Shown here in pieces: positions 1 to 9,012 of a DNA stretch of 64,000 bases. Under the pieces are notes generated by a model. The model was not told where the DNA came from. It did not search any database and was given only the letters and a program-made list of their open reading frames with translations. The stretch is from Sphingopyxis yananensis (lineage in GTDB: Bacteria; Pseudomonadota; Alphaproteobacteria; Sphingomonadales; Sphingomonadaceae). A program made the translations under genes and the position numbers. The stretch is taken from NCBI RefSeq assembly GCF_020687785.1, contig NZ_JAJEWI010000005.1:806001-870000 (forward strand). The letters run 5' to 3'. How positions within the stretch are numbered: position 1 is the stretch's first letter; each line of letters begins with the position of its first letter.

Positions 1-186
1 ATCATATCCGGCGTTGAATTGGCGCACATGGTCCAAGCATAGCCAGCGATAAGCGGGCGGGCCATCTTGGCTGATATGGTGGCGCAGCGGGGCGCGAAAC
101 TCACCCGCTTCGCGGCAACCAGGAACAGTGCAGTCGGCATCGCGGGCTACGCGGCCGTGAAAACGATCGTGTCGAGGGCTTGTCAT
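1..186 (-). CDS. J-domain (DnaJ-like) protein, N-terminal fragment (cut by window edge)
   Basis: The minus strand is open from an ATG at 186 to the window edge, giving 62 residues that begin MTSPRHDRFHGRV. A Cys pair (DADCTVPGCREAGEF) is followed by RWLCLDHVRQFNAGYD. From memory, this Cys-rich N-terminus followed by CLDHVREFNAGYD heads the J-domain proteins that sit beside bolA in sphingomonads, where the J domain itself lies at the C-terminus and so falls outside this window. The gene diverges from bolA with 28 bases between the start codons. The J domain is not visible here, so the assignment rests on the N-terminal signature and on context. Confidence 0.7.
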   Translation of the reverse strand, partial: MTSPRHDRFHGRVARDADCTVPGCREAGEFRAPLRHHISQDGPPAYRWLCLDHVRQFNAGYD

Positions 187-214
187 GTGTGTCTTTCGAC
201 CCCAACATGGCGGA

Positions 215-496
215 ATGACACAAAAAGGTCCAGTAGAAGCCGAGATGACAGCGTTGTTAACTGCTGCATTTCCCGACGCAAATTTTCAATTGAGCAACGA
301 TAGCGCCCAGCATCATGGCCATATGGGCGATGATGGCAGCGGGGAATCGCATTTCAGCCTGACCATCATTTGGGCGGGCTTTGCGGGAATGAACCGCGTG
401 GCGCGCCAACGCAGCGTGAACAAAGCCTTGGGCGATTTGCCCGGCAACCGTGTTCATGCCTTGGCGATTAAAGCGATCACCCCTGACGAAGGTTAA
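215..496 (+). CDS. bolA: BolA family protein
   Basis: A 93-residue BolA-fold protein. BolA proteins partner monothiol glutaredoxins in cytosolic Fe-S cluster trafficking and iron sensing. The sequence shows the family features: a His-rich loop (QHHGHMGDDGSGESHF), the core strand FSLTIIWAGFAGMNRVARQR, then the closing helix SVNKALGDL leading to VHALAIKAITPDE. I chose the ATG at 215 rather than the one at 185 because the longer form would add ten residues with no family match and would overlap the start of the divergent J-domain gene. Functionally it fits a genome segment that also carries the suf operon about 13 kb away. Confidence 0.9.
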   Translation: MTQKGPVEAEMTALLTAAFPDANFQLSNDSAQHHGHMGDDGSGESHFSLTIIWAGFAGMNRVARQRSVNKALGDLPGNRVHALAIKAITPDEG

Positions 497-669
497 GCGG
501 CTGTTTCTTCATGGCTTGACCACCGCCGGATAAACGTCATGGGCGGCAGATTGGGGGCGCGTAAGCCGCCGTCTGCCGCCGACAGCGGGGGCCTTGCCAA
601 GCAGGGGGCGGCGCGGCAGACTGGTTTTCAAATGCAATGCAAATAACAAAGCATGATTTGGGAGGCAGG

Positions 670-1596
670 ATGATAGACGATTTTCAGCAGCAGCGCGTGG
701 CCCTATCGACCGGTGTGGAACTGGATGTGGTGGATTTGGGGCCGAAAAATGCCCCGACCCTGATTTTCCTGCACGGATTTCCCGAATCCCATCGCACATG
801 GCGGCACCAATTGCGGCATTTGTCGGGCCAATATCGCTGTATTGCCCCCGATCAGCGCGGCTATCGGGGGTCGTCCAAGCCAGCGGATGTGGCGGATTAT
901 GCGCCGGATAAGCTGGTGGCGGATATTTTTGCGTTGGCGGATGCGTTGAATGTCCAGAATTTCACCATCGTTGGTCATGATTGGGGCGGGGCCATTGCAT
1001 TGGGCGTCGCGCTGGCGGGGCAGGCTGGTGGTCCGAACCCCGAATGGGCGGGCCGCGTGACCCGCGCCATTATTGCCAATGCGCCGCACCCCGCCATTTT
1101 CCAGCGATTGCTGCTGACCAATGCCGATCAGCGGGCCGCCAGCCAATATATGCGGGCGTTTCGCGATACGGCCAATGACGGCTTGATCCGCGATCATGGC
1201 ATTGCGGGCTTGTTAATCCACGCCTTTGGCGATCGCGTGCCCAGCGGCGGCGTGAACCCACCCGAAGAAATTGAACGGCTGCGCGCCGATTGGGAGGATC
1301 GGGACGCCTGTTTCGGCATGGTCAATTGGTATCGCGCTTCGCCAGTGAATGTGCCGGATATGGATGCACCTTATGCCGAACCGCCCGCCTTTGATTTCCC
1401 CAAATTGGGCATGCCAACCTTGGTGATTTGGGCGATGGATGACATGGCGCTGCCGCCTTGTAATTTGGATGGTATTGACGCGCTGATCCCCAATTTGCGC
1501 GTGGCCGAGGTGGCGGGTTGCGGTCATTTTGTGCCGTGGGAAGCGGCAGATCGGGTCAATGCGGAAATCGACCAATTTTTGGCGGAGACGGCCTGA
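670..1596 (+). CDS. Alpha/beta hydrolase of the epoxide hydrolase type
   Basis: A 308-residue alpha/beta hydrolase. The oxyanion motif HGFPES, the DQRGYRGSSKP segment and the nucleophile elbow GHDWGG (Asp as nucleophile) are typical of soluble epoxide hydrolases and haloalkane dehalogenases. A C-terminal acid (WAMDDMALPP) and His (GCGHFVPWEAAD) complete the triad. HGxP plus two lid Tyr candidates favours epoxide hydrolase. The ATG at 670 is preceded by a clear ribosome binding site (ggagg at 661-665); an upstream ATG at 637 lacks one. The gene stands alone between bolA and a minus-strand gene. The physiological substrate cannot be inferred. Confidence 0.85.
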   Translation: MIDDFQQQRVALSTGVELDVVDLGPKNAPTLIFLHGFPESHRTWRHQLRHLSGQYRCIAPDQRGYRGSSKPADVADYAPDKLVADIFALADALNVQNFTIVGHDWGGAIALGVALAGQAGGPNPEWAGRVTRAIIANAPHPAIFQRLLLTNADQRAASQYMRAFRDTANDGLIRDHGIAGLLIHAFGDRVPSGGVNPPEEIERLRADWEDRDACFGMVNWYRASPVNVPDMDAPYAEPPAFDFPKLGMPTLVIWAMDDMALPPCNLDGIDALIPNLRVAEVAGCGHFVPWEAADRVNAEIDQFLAETA

Positions 1597-1669
1597 CATT
1601 ATGATGATGGGGCGGGTGTGATATGGCTTTCCGCCCCATTTTCGAGTCTGATTCTTGGCAGAGTGAGGC

Positions 1670-2083
1670 TTATTCGGCGGGCAGAAGGACGCAGCCCGAC
1701 GTCCCCGCATAGCGCGCGGTGCGGGATGCGAGTAACGGTGCGCGGCCGATCACGCTTTTGGTGTCGGGATCATCGGTCAGGGAAATAAGCTCCATCCCCG
1801 GTTCAAAATCCGCTTCGCAGCTATTGATGTCGCGCCCTTGCACATAGCGGCAGGAGCAGCCGACACGGGCGGCATAGCTGGCCCCCAATTCGGCCTGCGC
1901 CTTGAAGGACGGGAATTTCCAAATGCCATAGCTCGTCAGCATCACCGCGATGATCAACACCCACGGCAAGCAACCGCCAGATTTGCGGGGCCGCCGTGCC
2001 GGTGCAAAAGCCGGTGCAGCGTCACTCGTGGGCGGTGCAGGATTGGGGCTTTCTTGCGGCGTTGCCGGATCGGGGGGATACAT
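1670..2083 (-). CDS. Membrane-anchored small protein of unknown function
   Basis: A 137-residue protein I cannot assign to a named family. It has a Pro/Ala-rich cytoplasmic start (MYPPDPATPQESPNP), a basic stretch (RRPRKSGG), one membrane segment (WVLIIAVMLTSYGIW) and a periplasmic domain with three or four Cys (VGCSCRYVQGRDINSC, and GTSGC near the end), suggesting disulfides. The ATG at 2083 with an upstream gggtgag is preferred to a GTG at 2092. It diverges from the serine hydrolase at 2100 with only 16 bases between start codons, so the two probably share a control region. Confidence 0.75.
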   Translation of the reverse strand: MYPPDPATPQESPNPAPPTSDAAPAFAPARRPRKSGGCLPWVLIIAVMLTSYGIWKFPSFKAQAELGASYAARVGCSCRYVQGRDINSCEADFEPGMELISLTDDPDTKSVIGRAPLLASRTARYAGTSGCVLLPAE

Positions 2084-2099
2084 GTTAGTCACTCACCCT

Positions 2100-3302
2100 A
2101 TGATCACGAAAAAAATCATGCTGGCAAGTGCGGCGCTGTTGGCACTGGCGGGTTGGTCCGCGATCCAATGGACGGCAACGGCGCAAGCTGCGCCGGATGC
2201 TGCGGCATGGGCGGATGGGGCAGGCGCCACTGCTGTGGGCGGCCATGCGGTGGACCAAGCTAAGGCGGGCGAGGTCCAAATGGTGGACGCCAATAGCTTG
2301 CCACAAGGGCCTGCGCTGCCCAGTGCGATTCGCAGCGCCGCTGATGTGCTATTTTCTGAAGACGCCGAATTGGGTGACACGCGGGCCTTGTTGGTGCTGC
2401 GCGACGGCAAGCTGGTTTATGAACGCTATGCGGAGGGGTTTGGTCCGCAAACCAAGCTGATTAGCTGGTCGATGGCGAAAAGCATTACCGCGGTTCTGGT
2501 CGGCATATTGGTGTCGGATGGGCGATTGGCGCTGGATGGGCCCGTGCCCGTGGAGGCGTGGCAGAATAGCGGCGACCCGCGCGGCAACATCAGCCTGCGC
2601 CATTTGCTCCATATGGCATCGGGGCTGGAGCATCGGGAGAGCGGAGACCCGATTTGGGAAGCGGACACCACCGCCATGCTGTTTGGCGCAGGGTCCAGCA
2701 ATATGGCCGGTTTCGCGGAAGGCAAGCCTGCGGTCGCGGTGGCGGGGGAGGTGTTTAATTACAGCACCCCAACCAGTGTGATTTTGTCGGACTTGATCGC
2801 CCAAACGCTGACGCCGTCGCACAATGCCGTGACGCGCCGCGATGCGGTGTTGGAATTTGTGCGCGGACGTTTGGCGCAGCCGCTGGGCATGACCAGCCTG
2901 ACGCCGGAATTTGACGCACAGGGCACGATGATTGGCGGGTCGGTGATGCATGCCACGGCGCGGGATTATGCGCGCTTTGGGGAATTTCTGCGCAATCGCG
3001 GCGTTGCCAATGGTCAGCGTTTGTTGCCCGATGCGTGGATTGATTTCATGCTGACCCCGTCCGATGCCGATGCGGGCTATGGCGGGCATATTTGGCTGAA
3101 TCGCAAGCGTCCGGCAGGATCGGATGCTGCCTTGTGGCCCCAGCGCGGCCCGAACGACCTGTTCGCCGCCATTGGGCATCAGGGGCAATATATTATCGTG
3201 TCGCCGTCCCAGCGGGTGACGGTGGTGCGTCTTGGCGTGACGAGGGACGAAGAATTTCCCATGCTGCGCCGCCGTTTGGCTGATTTGGTGGAAAGCCTGT
3301 AG
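2100..3302 (+). CDS. Serine hydrolase, class C beta-lactamase / 6-aminohexanoate-dimer hydrolase family
   Basis: A 400-residue exported serine hydrolase. The N-terminus has a signal-like segment (KKIMLASAALLALAGW) ending near ATAQA. The penicillin-binding fold motifs are visible: SMAK (Ser124, Lys127), the YST triad position in the segment FNYSTPTSVILSDL, and a late HQGQ matching the H/KxG strand. The order and the long first half match the NylB/EstB group rather than true beta-lactamases. The reading frame is open back to 1950, but that part runs antisense to the divergent gene; ATG 2100 directly precedes the signal segment. Substrate unknown; an esterase or peptidase role in the periplasm is likely. 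Confidence 0.85.
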   Translation: MITKKIMLASAALLALAGWSAIQWTATAQAAPDAAAWADGAGATAVGGHAVDQAKAGEVQMVDANSLPQGPALPSAIRSAADVLFSEDAELGDTRALLVLRDGKLVYERYAEGFGPQTKLISWSMAKSITAVLVGILVSDGRLALDGPVPVEAWQNSGDPRGNISLRHLLHMASGLEHRESGDPIWEADTTAMLFGAGSSNMAGFAEGKPAVAVAGEVFNYSTPTSVILSDLIAQTLTPSHNAVTRRDAVLEFVRGRLAQPLGMTSLTPEFDAQGTMIGGSVMHATARDYARFGEFLRNRGVANGQRLLPDAWIDFMLTPSDADAGYGGHIWLNRKRPAGSDAALWPQRGPNDLFAAIGHQGQYIIVSPSQRVTVVRLGVTRDEEFPMLRRRLADLVESL

Positions 3303-3359
3303 GGCGGACGCATGGGATAAGGGTTTGCGCCCCGTTCCCATGCGCCTGTTTTTTCTGGG

Positions 3360-4175
3360 TTACAGGTGAAACTCGCCGGTAATGACCGTGACGCAGCGGC
3401 CGCTAAGCTCCGCTCGTCCGCTGAACATGGTGCAGCCGATATGGCCGCCGCGCTTGCTGGCCTGATAAGCCGTGAAGCTGTCGCGGCCAAAGCGGGCGGT
3501 CCAATAGGGCGTCAGCACCGTATGGGCGGAGCCGGTAACAGGGTCTTCGTCCAGCCCGATTCCGGGAATGAAGACGCGGCTGACGACATCGGCCCCTGAT
3601 GGGTCGCCATCGCCGCGTGCCGACAGGATGATTTGCTGTCGGCCCAAGGGACGCAGTCGGTCAAAGTCCGGCGAGAGCGCCCGAATTTGGGCGGCTGATT
3701 CCAGAATGATGAGGGCAAATCGATCTTCATAGCCCAAGGTTTCCAGCGGCTCGACGCCCAGTGCGGCGACCAGATCATCCTGAGGCGCTGGGACCGCGCG
3801 GAAGGCGGGCAGGCTGAGGTGGTAGAGCTGATCTTCGTCACGGCGGACGGTCAAGATGCCGGATGTGCGCGTGCGAAAGCGCATGTCGCTGCGCCACTGG
3901 GCGCTGGACAGCAGCATATGGGCGCTGGCCAAGGTGGCATGGCCGCACAAGGGGACTTCGGTTTGCGGGGTGAACCAGCGCAGTTCATAATCGGCGCCGT
4001 CGCTGTCATCGGGCACCAGAAAGGCGGTTTCGGACAGATTATTTTCCGCCGCAATCGCTTGTAACACCCCGTCGCTGAGCCACTCGTCGAGCGGGATGAT
4101 GGCGGCCGGATTGCCGCCAAAGGCCTTGTCGGTAAAGGCGTCGATTTGGGTGAAGGGCAGGCGGCGCCAGCTCAT
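3360..4175 (-). CDS. PhzF family isomerase/epimerase
   Basis: A 271-residue PhzF-fold protein of the diaminopimelate-epimerase superfamily. Family hallmarks are the FTQIDAFTDKAFGGNPAAII opening (catalytic-region GNP), ENNLSETAFL with the conserved Glu used by PhzF as acid/base, RWFTPQTEVPLCGHATLASAH, and the DEDPVTGSAH motif. In phenazine makers PhzF isomerises a chorismate-derived intermediate, but no phz genes are present here, so this is a household homologue of unknown substrate. ATG 4175 overlaps the stop of pdxH by four bases (ATGA), making translational coupling likely and settling the start over the upstream codon at 4199. Confidence 0.88.
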   Translation of the reverse strand: MSWRRLPFTQIDAFTDKAFGGNPAAIIPLDEWLSDGVLQAIAAENNLSETAFLVPDDSDGADYELRWFTPQTEVPLCGHATLASAHMLLSSAQWRSDMRFRTRTSGILTVRRDEDQLYHLSLPAFRAVPAPQDDLVAALGVEPLETLGYEDRFALIILESAAQIRALSPDFDRLRPLGRQQIILSARGDGDPSGADVVSRVFIPGIGLDEDPVTGSAHTVLTPYWTARFGRDSFTAYQASKRGGHIGCTMFSGRAELSGRCVTVITGEFHL

Positions 4176-4753
4176 GGAAACAGCAGTCCGTTGGTCCATT
4201 GACCGTCCGCTTGGCGGTTGAACTGGGTGCGTTCATGCAAGCGAAATTCGCGGTCTTGCCAAAATTCCATGCGGGTGGGGGGCACGCACCAACCCGACCA
4301 GCGCGGCGGACGGGGCACGTCTTGGCCGTGAAAACGGGCCTGCATTTCGGCAAAGCGAGCCTCGAAAGTTTCGCGATGGTCCAAAGGGCGGCTTTGGTCG
4401 CTGGCCCATGCGCCCAATTGGCTGTCGCGGCTGCGCGTGGCGAAATAGGCATCGGCCACGCTGTCGGCCACAGGGGCCACAGCCCCTTCGATGCGGATTT
4501 GGCGGCGCAGGCTTTTCCAATGGAACAGCAAGGCGACATGCGGGTTGGCGGCCAATTCCCCGCCCTTGCGGCTGTCGAGATTGGTGTAGAAGACAAAACC
4601 GTCTGGCCCATGCCCCTTGAGCAAGACCATGCGCAGCGATGGGTGGCCATCGGGCGTGGTGGTGGCAAGCGCCATGGCGTTGCTGTCATTGACTTCGGTG
4701 GTGCGCGCTTCAGCAAACCAAGTGTCGAACAGGGCAAAAGGATCTGTGGTCAT
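4172..4753 (-). CDS. pdxH: Pyridoxamine 5'-phosphate oxidase
   Basis: A 193-residue FMN enzyme that oxidises pyridoxine or pyridoxamine 5'-phosphate to pyridoxal 5'-phosphate in the cytosol. The FMN- and substrate-binding segments are clear: MALATTTPDGHPSLRMVLLKG, FVFYTNLDSRKGGELAANP, RRQIRIEGAV, SDQSRPL, and the C-terminal WSGWCVPPTRMEFWQ plus RLHER. The last residues read GLLFP where the canonical end is RLxP, a small departure. ATG 4753 is chosen because the family begins with the DPFALFDTWF helix; an upstream Met at 4792 adds unrelated residues. It is the first gene of a two-gene unit with the PhzF homologue. Confidence 0.92.
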   Translation of the reverse strand: MTTDPFALFDTWFAEARTTEVNDSNAMALATTTPDGHPSLRMVLLKGHGPDGFVFYTNLDSRKGGELAANPHVALLFHWKSLRRQIRIEGAVAPVADSVADAYFATRSRDSQLGAWASDQSRPLDHRETFEARFAEMQARFHGQDVPRPPRWSGWCVPPTRMEFWQDREFRLHERTQFNRQADGQWTNGLLFP

Positions 4754-4934
4754 AGAGGGTGCATATCGGATGACCATTTTCTGGTCGAGCAAGAAAGACG
4801 GTTAATATTCATGCTAATTTGGCATGTTTTGGGATGATGTGGACCGTGCGACCTTGACCGTGTGGCGCGTGATGACCACATCGGGCGCAATAATGGCCTT
4901 CACGGCCAAAGATTTATCGGGCAACAGGTAGTTT

Positions 4935-5837
4935 ATGGCAGATCCTTATTCCACTCTGGGCGTCGCACGCAGCGCCAGCGAAGCAGAGATTAAGTCCGCA
5001 TATCGCAAATTGGCGAAAGAACTGCACCCCGACCGCAATCAAGACAATCCCAAGGCGGCGGAACGCTTTTCCACCGTGACCAGTGCTTATGATCTGTTGT
5101 CGGACAAGACCAAGCGCGCGCAATTTGATCGCGGGGAAATTGATGCTGACGGCAATCCGGCCATGCCTTTTGGGGGTGGCTTTGGCGGCGGTCAGCGCGG
5201 CGGCTTTGGCGGTGAAGGTGCGGATTTCGGCGATATTTTCGAAGGTCTGTTTGGCGGTCGCGGCGGCGGCGGCGGTGGATTTTCGGGCTTTGGCGGGGGG
5301 CGCAGCGCGCCGCCACCCAAGGGGGCGAATGTCGCCTATCGCTTGGCGGTGTCGTTTGAAGATGCGGCGGTGCAGGCCCCGCAGCGGATCACGCTGGCGA
5401 GTGGCAGCACGATTGACCTGAAATTGCCAGCGGGCGTGGAAAGCGGCACGCAAATGCGCTTGGCCGGCAAGGGCCAGCCCGGACCTGGCGGCAATGGCGA
5501 TGGGATCGTGACCATTACGGTGCGGGATCATGCGTTTTTTGTGCGCGACGGCGACCATATCCGTTTGGACCTGCCGATTTCCCTGCGCGAAGCGGTGAAA
5601 GGCGCCAAGGTCAAAGTACCCACGGTGGACGGCGCGGTGATGCTGTCTATCCCAGCCGGATCAACTTCTGGCCGTGTGATGCGTTTGAAGGGCAAAGGCT
5701 ATAGCCAAAAGTCCGGCGGCCGCGGGGATCAGATGGTGCGATTGATGATTGATATCCCAGCACAAGATGCGGAATTAGAGCAATTTGTAGACCAATGGGA
5801 TGATCGGCGTTCTGTCCGCGCGGACCTTGGCGTGTGA
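4935..5837 (+). CDS. J-domain chaperone of the CbpA type (no zinc finger)
   Basis: A 300-residue DnaJ-class co-chaperone. Residues 4-65 form the J domain with the HPD motif (ELHPDRNQ) that stimulates DnaK ATPase. A Gly/Phe-rich region follows (FGGGFGGGQRGGFGG and further), then the C-terminal substrate-binding domains (VAYRLAVSFEDAAVQAPQ, and VEFV-like strands ending VPTVDGAVMLSIPAGS). The CxxCxGxG zinc repeats of DnaJ are absent, so it is a class B/CbpA-like protein. It starts a rightward cluster with the YihY protein 12 bases downstream. Confidence 0.9.
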   Translation: MADPYSTLGVARSASEAEIKSAYRKLAKELHPDRNQDNPKAAERFSTVTSAYDLLSDKTKRAQFDRGEIDADGNPAMPFGGGFGGGQRGGFGGEGADFGDIFEGLFGGRGGGGGGFSGFGGGRSAPPPKGANVAYRLAVSFEDAAVQAPQRITLASGSTIDLKLPAGVESGTQMRLAGKGQPGPGGNGDGIVTITVRDHAFFVRDGDHIRLDLPISLREAVKGAKVKVPTVDGAVMLSIPAGSTSGRVMRLKGKGYSQKSGGRGDQMVRLMIDIPAQDAELEQFVDQWDDRRSVRADLGV

Positions 5838-5849
5838 TGGGCGCATAGG

Positions 5850-6839
5850 ATGAGCCAAGGCCAGTCACCCCATTCACTGGAAGCCCGTGCCAAGGCCGCG
5901 CGAAAGCGCAAATTGGTCGCGCGGGCGGAGGGGTTGATTGAAAAAGGCAAAGAACATGTCGGACCCGGCACGCGCTTTTTCCAAATCGCGAAGCGCGTGC
6001 TGGTTGGCACCTTTACCGACGGGGTCATCCATGCGGGCAATCTGGCTTATTTGTCGCTGATTGCGCTATTTCCTTTTTTCATTTTAATCGCTGCGGTGCT
6101 GAGTTTGCTGGGCGGCGGTGCGGGCGGTGAGCGCGCAATTGAAGCGGTACTGTCCACCATGCCCCCTGCGGTGGCGGAAACCTTGGCCACACCGATTCGC
6201 GAGGCCATGAACGCGCGCACCGGCATATTCTTGTGGTTGGGGGCGATTGTGGCGCTGTGGAGCGTGGGCAGTTTGGTGGAAACCATTCGCGATATTTTGC
6301 GCCGCGCTTATGGTGTTCAGGCCAGCCGCAGCATTTTCCATTATCGTTTATTGTCCATCGGCGTGATTTTTGGCGCGGTGATTTTATTGCTGGTCAGTTT
6401 TAGTGCGCAGGTGCTGATTTCGGGCGTTGAGCAATTTCTGATGGCCTTTTTGCCAGACGTGCTGGAAAATTTCGGATCCATTCTTTTGCCACGTCTGATT
6501 TCCGGTCTGGGCATGTTCTTGGCGATATTTCTGTTGTTTTATGGCCTCACTCCATCAAAATTCCGCCACTTAAAACAATGCCCCAAATGGCCCGGTGCCT
6601 TGTTCACCACCTTGTGGTGGATTGCCGTGACGATGGCGCTTCCGCCCTTGCTGGCTGGGCTTTTAAGCTATGATATGACCTATGGCAGCATGGCCGGTGT
6701 GATGGTGGCTTTGTTCTTTTTTCATCTGGTTGGGCTGGGTATTGTGATGGGCGCTGAACTGAACGCCGCGCTGGTGGAGGTTGAGGATTTGGGCCATGAC
6801 GTTATGGGGCGCGAAGAAGATGTTAAATTTGCGAATTGA
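5850..6839 (+). CDS. YihY/BrkB family inner-membrane protein
   Basis: A 329-residue polytopic membrane protein with about six hydrophobic segments (for example LIALFPFFILIAAVLSLLGG, IFLWLGAIVALWSVGSLVE, IGVIFGAVILLLVSFSAQVL, and GLGMFLAIFLLFYGL). The GNLAYLSLIALFPFFI motif near residue 70 is typical of YihY (once mis-annotated as ribonuclease BN). A basic N-terminal tail precedes the first segment. Function is not settled for this family. It follows the J-domain gene by 12 bases and precedes fabI by 18, so the three are probably one transcript. Confidence 0.88.
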   Translation: MSQGQSPHSLEARAKAARKRKLVARAEGLIEKGKEHVGPGTRFFQIAKRVLVGTFTDGVIHAGNLAYLSLIALFPFFILIAAVLSLLGGGAGGERAIEAVLSTMPPAVAETLATPIREAMNARTGIFLWLGAIVALWSVGSLVETIRDILRRAYGVQASRSIFHYRLLSIGVIFGAVILLLVSFSAQVLISGVEQFLMAFLPDVLENFGSILLPRLISGLGMFLAIFLLFYGLTPSKFRHLKQCPKWPGALFTTLWWIAVTMALPPLLAGLLSYDMTYGSMAGVMVALFFFHLVGLGIVMGAELNAALVEVEDLGHDVMGREEDVKFAN

Positions 6840-6857
6840 TTCCGCCGGAGAAAATGA

Positions 6858-7661
6858 ATGACAGGTCTGATGCAAGGCAAGCGCGGTTTGATCATGGGCT
6901 TGGCCAATGATAAGTCCATTGCTTGGGGCATCGCCAAGGCGTTGCAGGGTGCTGGGGCTGAATTGGCCATCAGCTATCAAGGCGAAGTGATGGAGAAGCG
7001 GGTAAAGCCGCTGGCCGAACAATTGGGCTGTGATTTCCTGATCGACTGCGATGTGTCGGACATGGACAATCTGGATGCGGCCTTTGCCAAATTGGCGGAT
7101 CGTTGGCCGACCATTGACTTCATTGTCCATGCTATTGGCTTTACCAATAAAGACGCTTTGCGCGGACATTATGCGGATATCAGCTTGGAAGATTTCCTGC
7201 TGACCATGAACATCAGCGTTTACAGCTTTACCGCTGTGGCCAAGCGCGCAGCGGCGATGATGCCGAAAGGCGGGTCGATTTTGACGCTGAGCTATTATGG
7301 CGCAGAAAAGGTTATTCCGCATTATAATGTGATGGGCGTGGCCAAGTCGGCGCTGGAAACCAGTGTGAAATATTTGGCCAATGATTTTGGTCCGCAAAAT
7401 ATTCGGGTGAACGCCATTTCGGCAGGCCCGATTAAGACGCTGGCGGCCAGCGGCATAGGGGATTTCCGCCTGATCTTGAAATGGAATGAACATAATGCCC
7501 CGCTGCGCCGCAATGTGACCATCGACGATGTGGGTGGTTCGGCGCTGTATATGCTGAGCGACCTGTCCAAGGGCGTGACGGGTGAAACGCATCATGTTGA
7601 TGCGGGTTATCACACCGTTGGCATGAAGCAGGAAGACGCGCCGGATATTGCGCTGGCATAA
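6858..7661 (+). CDS. fabI: Enoyl-[acyl-carrier-protein] reductase (NADH), FabI
   Basis: A 267-residue short-chain dehydrogenase-like enzyme catalysing the last reductive step of fatty-acid elongation. FabI hallmarks: the glycine-poor nucleotide fold start GLIMGLANDKSIAWGIA, DCDVSD, VHAIGFTNKDALRG, and the active-site pair in LSYYGAEKVIPHYNVMGVAK (Tyr-x6-Lys). The NAISAGPIKTLAASGI loop that orders over the substrate is present; this region is the triclosan/isoniazid-type inhibitor pocket in the family. The ATG at 6858 has ggag eight bases upstream. It belongs to a housekeeping cluster ahead of aroC. Confidence 0.95.
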   Translation: MTGLMQGKRGLIMGLANDKSIAWGIAKALQGAGAELAISYQGEVMEKRVKPLAEQLGCDFLIDCDVSDMDNLDAAFAKLADRWPTIDFIVHAIGFTNKDALRGHYADISLEDFLLTMNISVYSFTAVAKRAAAMMPKGGSILTLSYYGAEKVIPHYNVMGVAKSALETSVKYLANDFGPQNIRVNAISAGPIKTLAASGIGDFRLILKWNEHNAPLRRNVTIDDVGGSALYMLSDLSKGVTGETHHVDAGYHTVGMKQEDAPDIALA

Positions 7662-7669
7662 TATGATAT

Positions 7670-7698
7670 CCCCGATGGGCCGTGCGGTGCCGTCGGGG
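7670..7698. repeat. GC-rich inverted repeat between fabI and aroC
   Basis: Nine-base arms (7670-7678 and 7690-7698, one G-T pair) around an 11-base loop. There is no T-tract on the + strand, so it is not an obvious terminator. It could stabilise the fabI transcript end or attenuate readthrough into aroC. Confidence 0.4.
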
Positions 7699-7788
7699 AA
7701 AATCTAGGTCAGCGGCTTGGCAAGCACAGCATGGCTGATGGGCCATGGGAGCGCGGCGTTAGGCCGCGCGGCAAATTAAGGGACGGCA

Positions 7789-8865
7789 ATGAGTATCAAC
7801 AGCTTTGGTCATATGCTGCGCTTTACCACTTGGGGGGAAAGCCACGGTCCGGCCATTGGCGCGGTGGTTGATGGATGTCCGCCCCGTTTGTCCTTGACCG
7901 AAGCGGATATTCAGCCCTTTTTGGACAAGCGCCGTCCCGGCCAATCGCGCCACACGACCCAGCGCCAAGAACCGGATCAGGTCCGGATTTTGTCGGGCGT
8001 GTTCGAAGGCAAAACGACCGGAACGCCGATCAGCTTGATGATCGAAAATGTCGATCAGCGGTCCAAAGATTATGGCGATATTGCACAGGCCTATCGCCCC
8101 GGTCATGCCGATTATGCCTATGACGCCAAATATGGCCTGCGCGATTATCGCGGGGGCGGCCGGTCCAGCGCCCGCGAAACCGCCAGCCGTGTTGCGGCGG
8201 GTGCGGTGGCGCGTTTGGTCATCCCTGATGTGCAAATTCACGCATGGGTTTCGGAAATTGGCGGCGATGCGATTGACCGCGATAATTTCGATTTGAACGA
8301 AATTGGTAATAATCCCTTTTTCTGTCCCGACTCTGTGGCGGCCCAGCGTTGGGAAGGCGTGATGGATGCCGCCCGCAAATCGGGCAGCAGCTTGGGCGCG
8401 GTGGTGGAATGTGTGGCCACCGGTGTTCCGGCAGGCTGGGGCGCGCCGCTTTATGCCAAGCTGGATGCCGATTTGGCTGGTGCGATGATGGGCATTAATG
8501 CCGTCAAAGGCGTGGAAATTGGCGCGGGATTTGAAGCAGCGCGTTTGCGCGGCGAAGACAATGCTGACCCCATGCGTCCCGCCAGCGATGGCAGCAACCG
8601 CCCCGAATTTTTGGCCAATAATGCAGGTGGTATCGCGGGCGGCATTTCGACGGGGCAGCCCGTGGTGGTGCGCGTGGCGTTCAAGCCGACCAGTTCCATT
8701 TTGACGCCTGTGCCCACGATCAACAAAGCGGGCGAGGCTACGCAGATCATCACCAAGGGTCGTCACGACCCATGTGTTGGGATACGCGGTGTTCCAGTGG
8801 TGGAAGCCATGATGGCGCTGGTGTTGGCCGATCACAAGTTGTTGCACCGCGCCCAATGCGGCTGA
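7789..8865 (+). CDS. aroC: Chorismate synthase
   Basis: A 358-residue FMN-dependent enzyme converting 5-enolpyruvylshikimate-3-phosphate to chorismate, the branch point to aromatic amino acids and folate. The N-terminal [18 protein letters not shown] and [18 protein letters not shown] are signature regions, followed by [34 protein letters not shown] and the C-terminal [18 protein letters not shown]. Length matches the family. It lies 127 bases after fabI and is followed by a terminator at 8917-8950. Confidence 0.97.
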   Translation: MSINSFGHMLRFTTWGESHGPAIGAVVDGCPPRLSLTEADIQPFLDKRRPGQSRHTTQRQEPDQVRILSGVFEGKTTGTPISLMIENVDQRSKDYGDIAQAYRPGHADYAYDAKYGLRDYRGGGRSSARETASRVAAGAVARLVIPDVQIHAWVSEIGGDAIDRDNFDLNEIGNNPFFCPDSVAAQRWEGVMDAARKSGSSLGAVVECVATGVPAGWGAPLYAKLDADLAGAMMGINAVKGVEIGAGFEAARLRGEDNADPMRPASDGSNRPEFLANNAGGIAGGISTGQPVVVRVAFKPTSSILTPVPTINKAGEATQIITKGRHDPCVGIRGVPVVEAMMALVLADHKLLHRAQCG

Positions 8866-8916
8866 GCATGTGACACGGCGAGCATCCGAGGCTGCGAAGA
8901 AAAATTGAGATGATGG

Positions 8917-8950
8917 AAAAGTCCGTGGGCCTTGTCTTGCGGGCTTTTTT
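8917..8950 (+). terminator. Rho-independent terminator after aroC
   Basis: Stem 8917-8925 / 8940-8948 (with a T-G pair) followed by a run of T to 8950. It closes the rightward fabI-aroC cluster. Confidence 0.65.
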
Positions 8951-9012
8951 ACATGGAGAATTCCGGCGCAAAATCTTGTCCGCTAAATTGCGAAGCGGGT
9001 TGTGAAGGCGCA

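Noticed and set aside
67..303. Open frame of 78 residues on the + strand
   Set aside because: It overlaps bolA in another frame and lies opposite the J-domain gene; low-complexity translation with no family match.
1950..2099. Extension of the serine hydrolase by 50 residues
   Set aside because: It is antisense to the small membrane protein gene and precedes the signal peptide that marks the real start.
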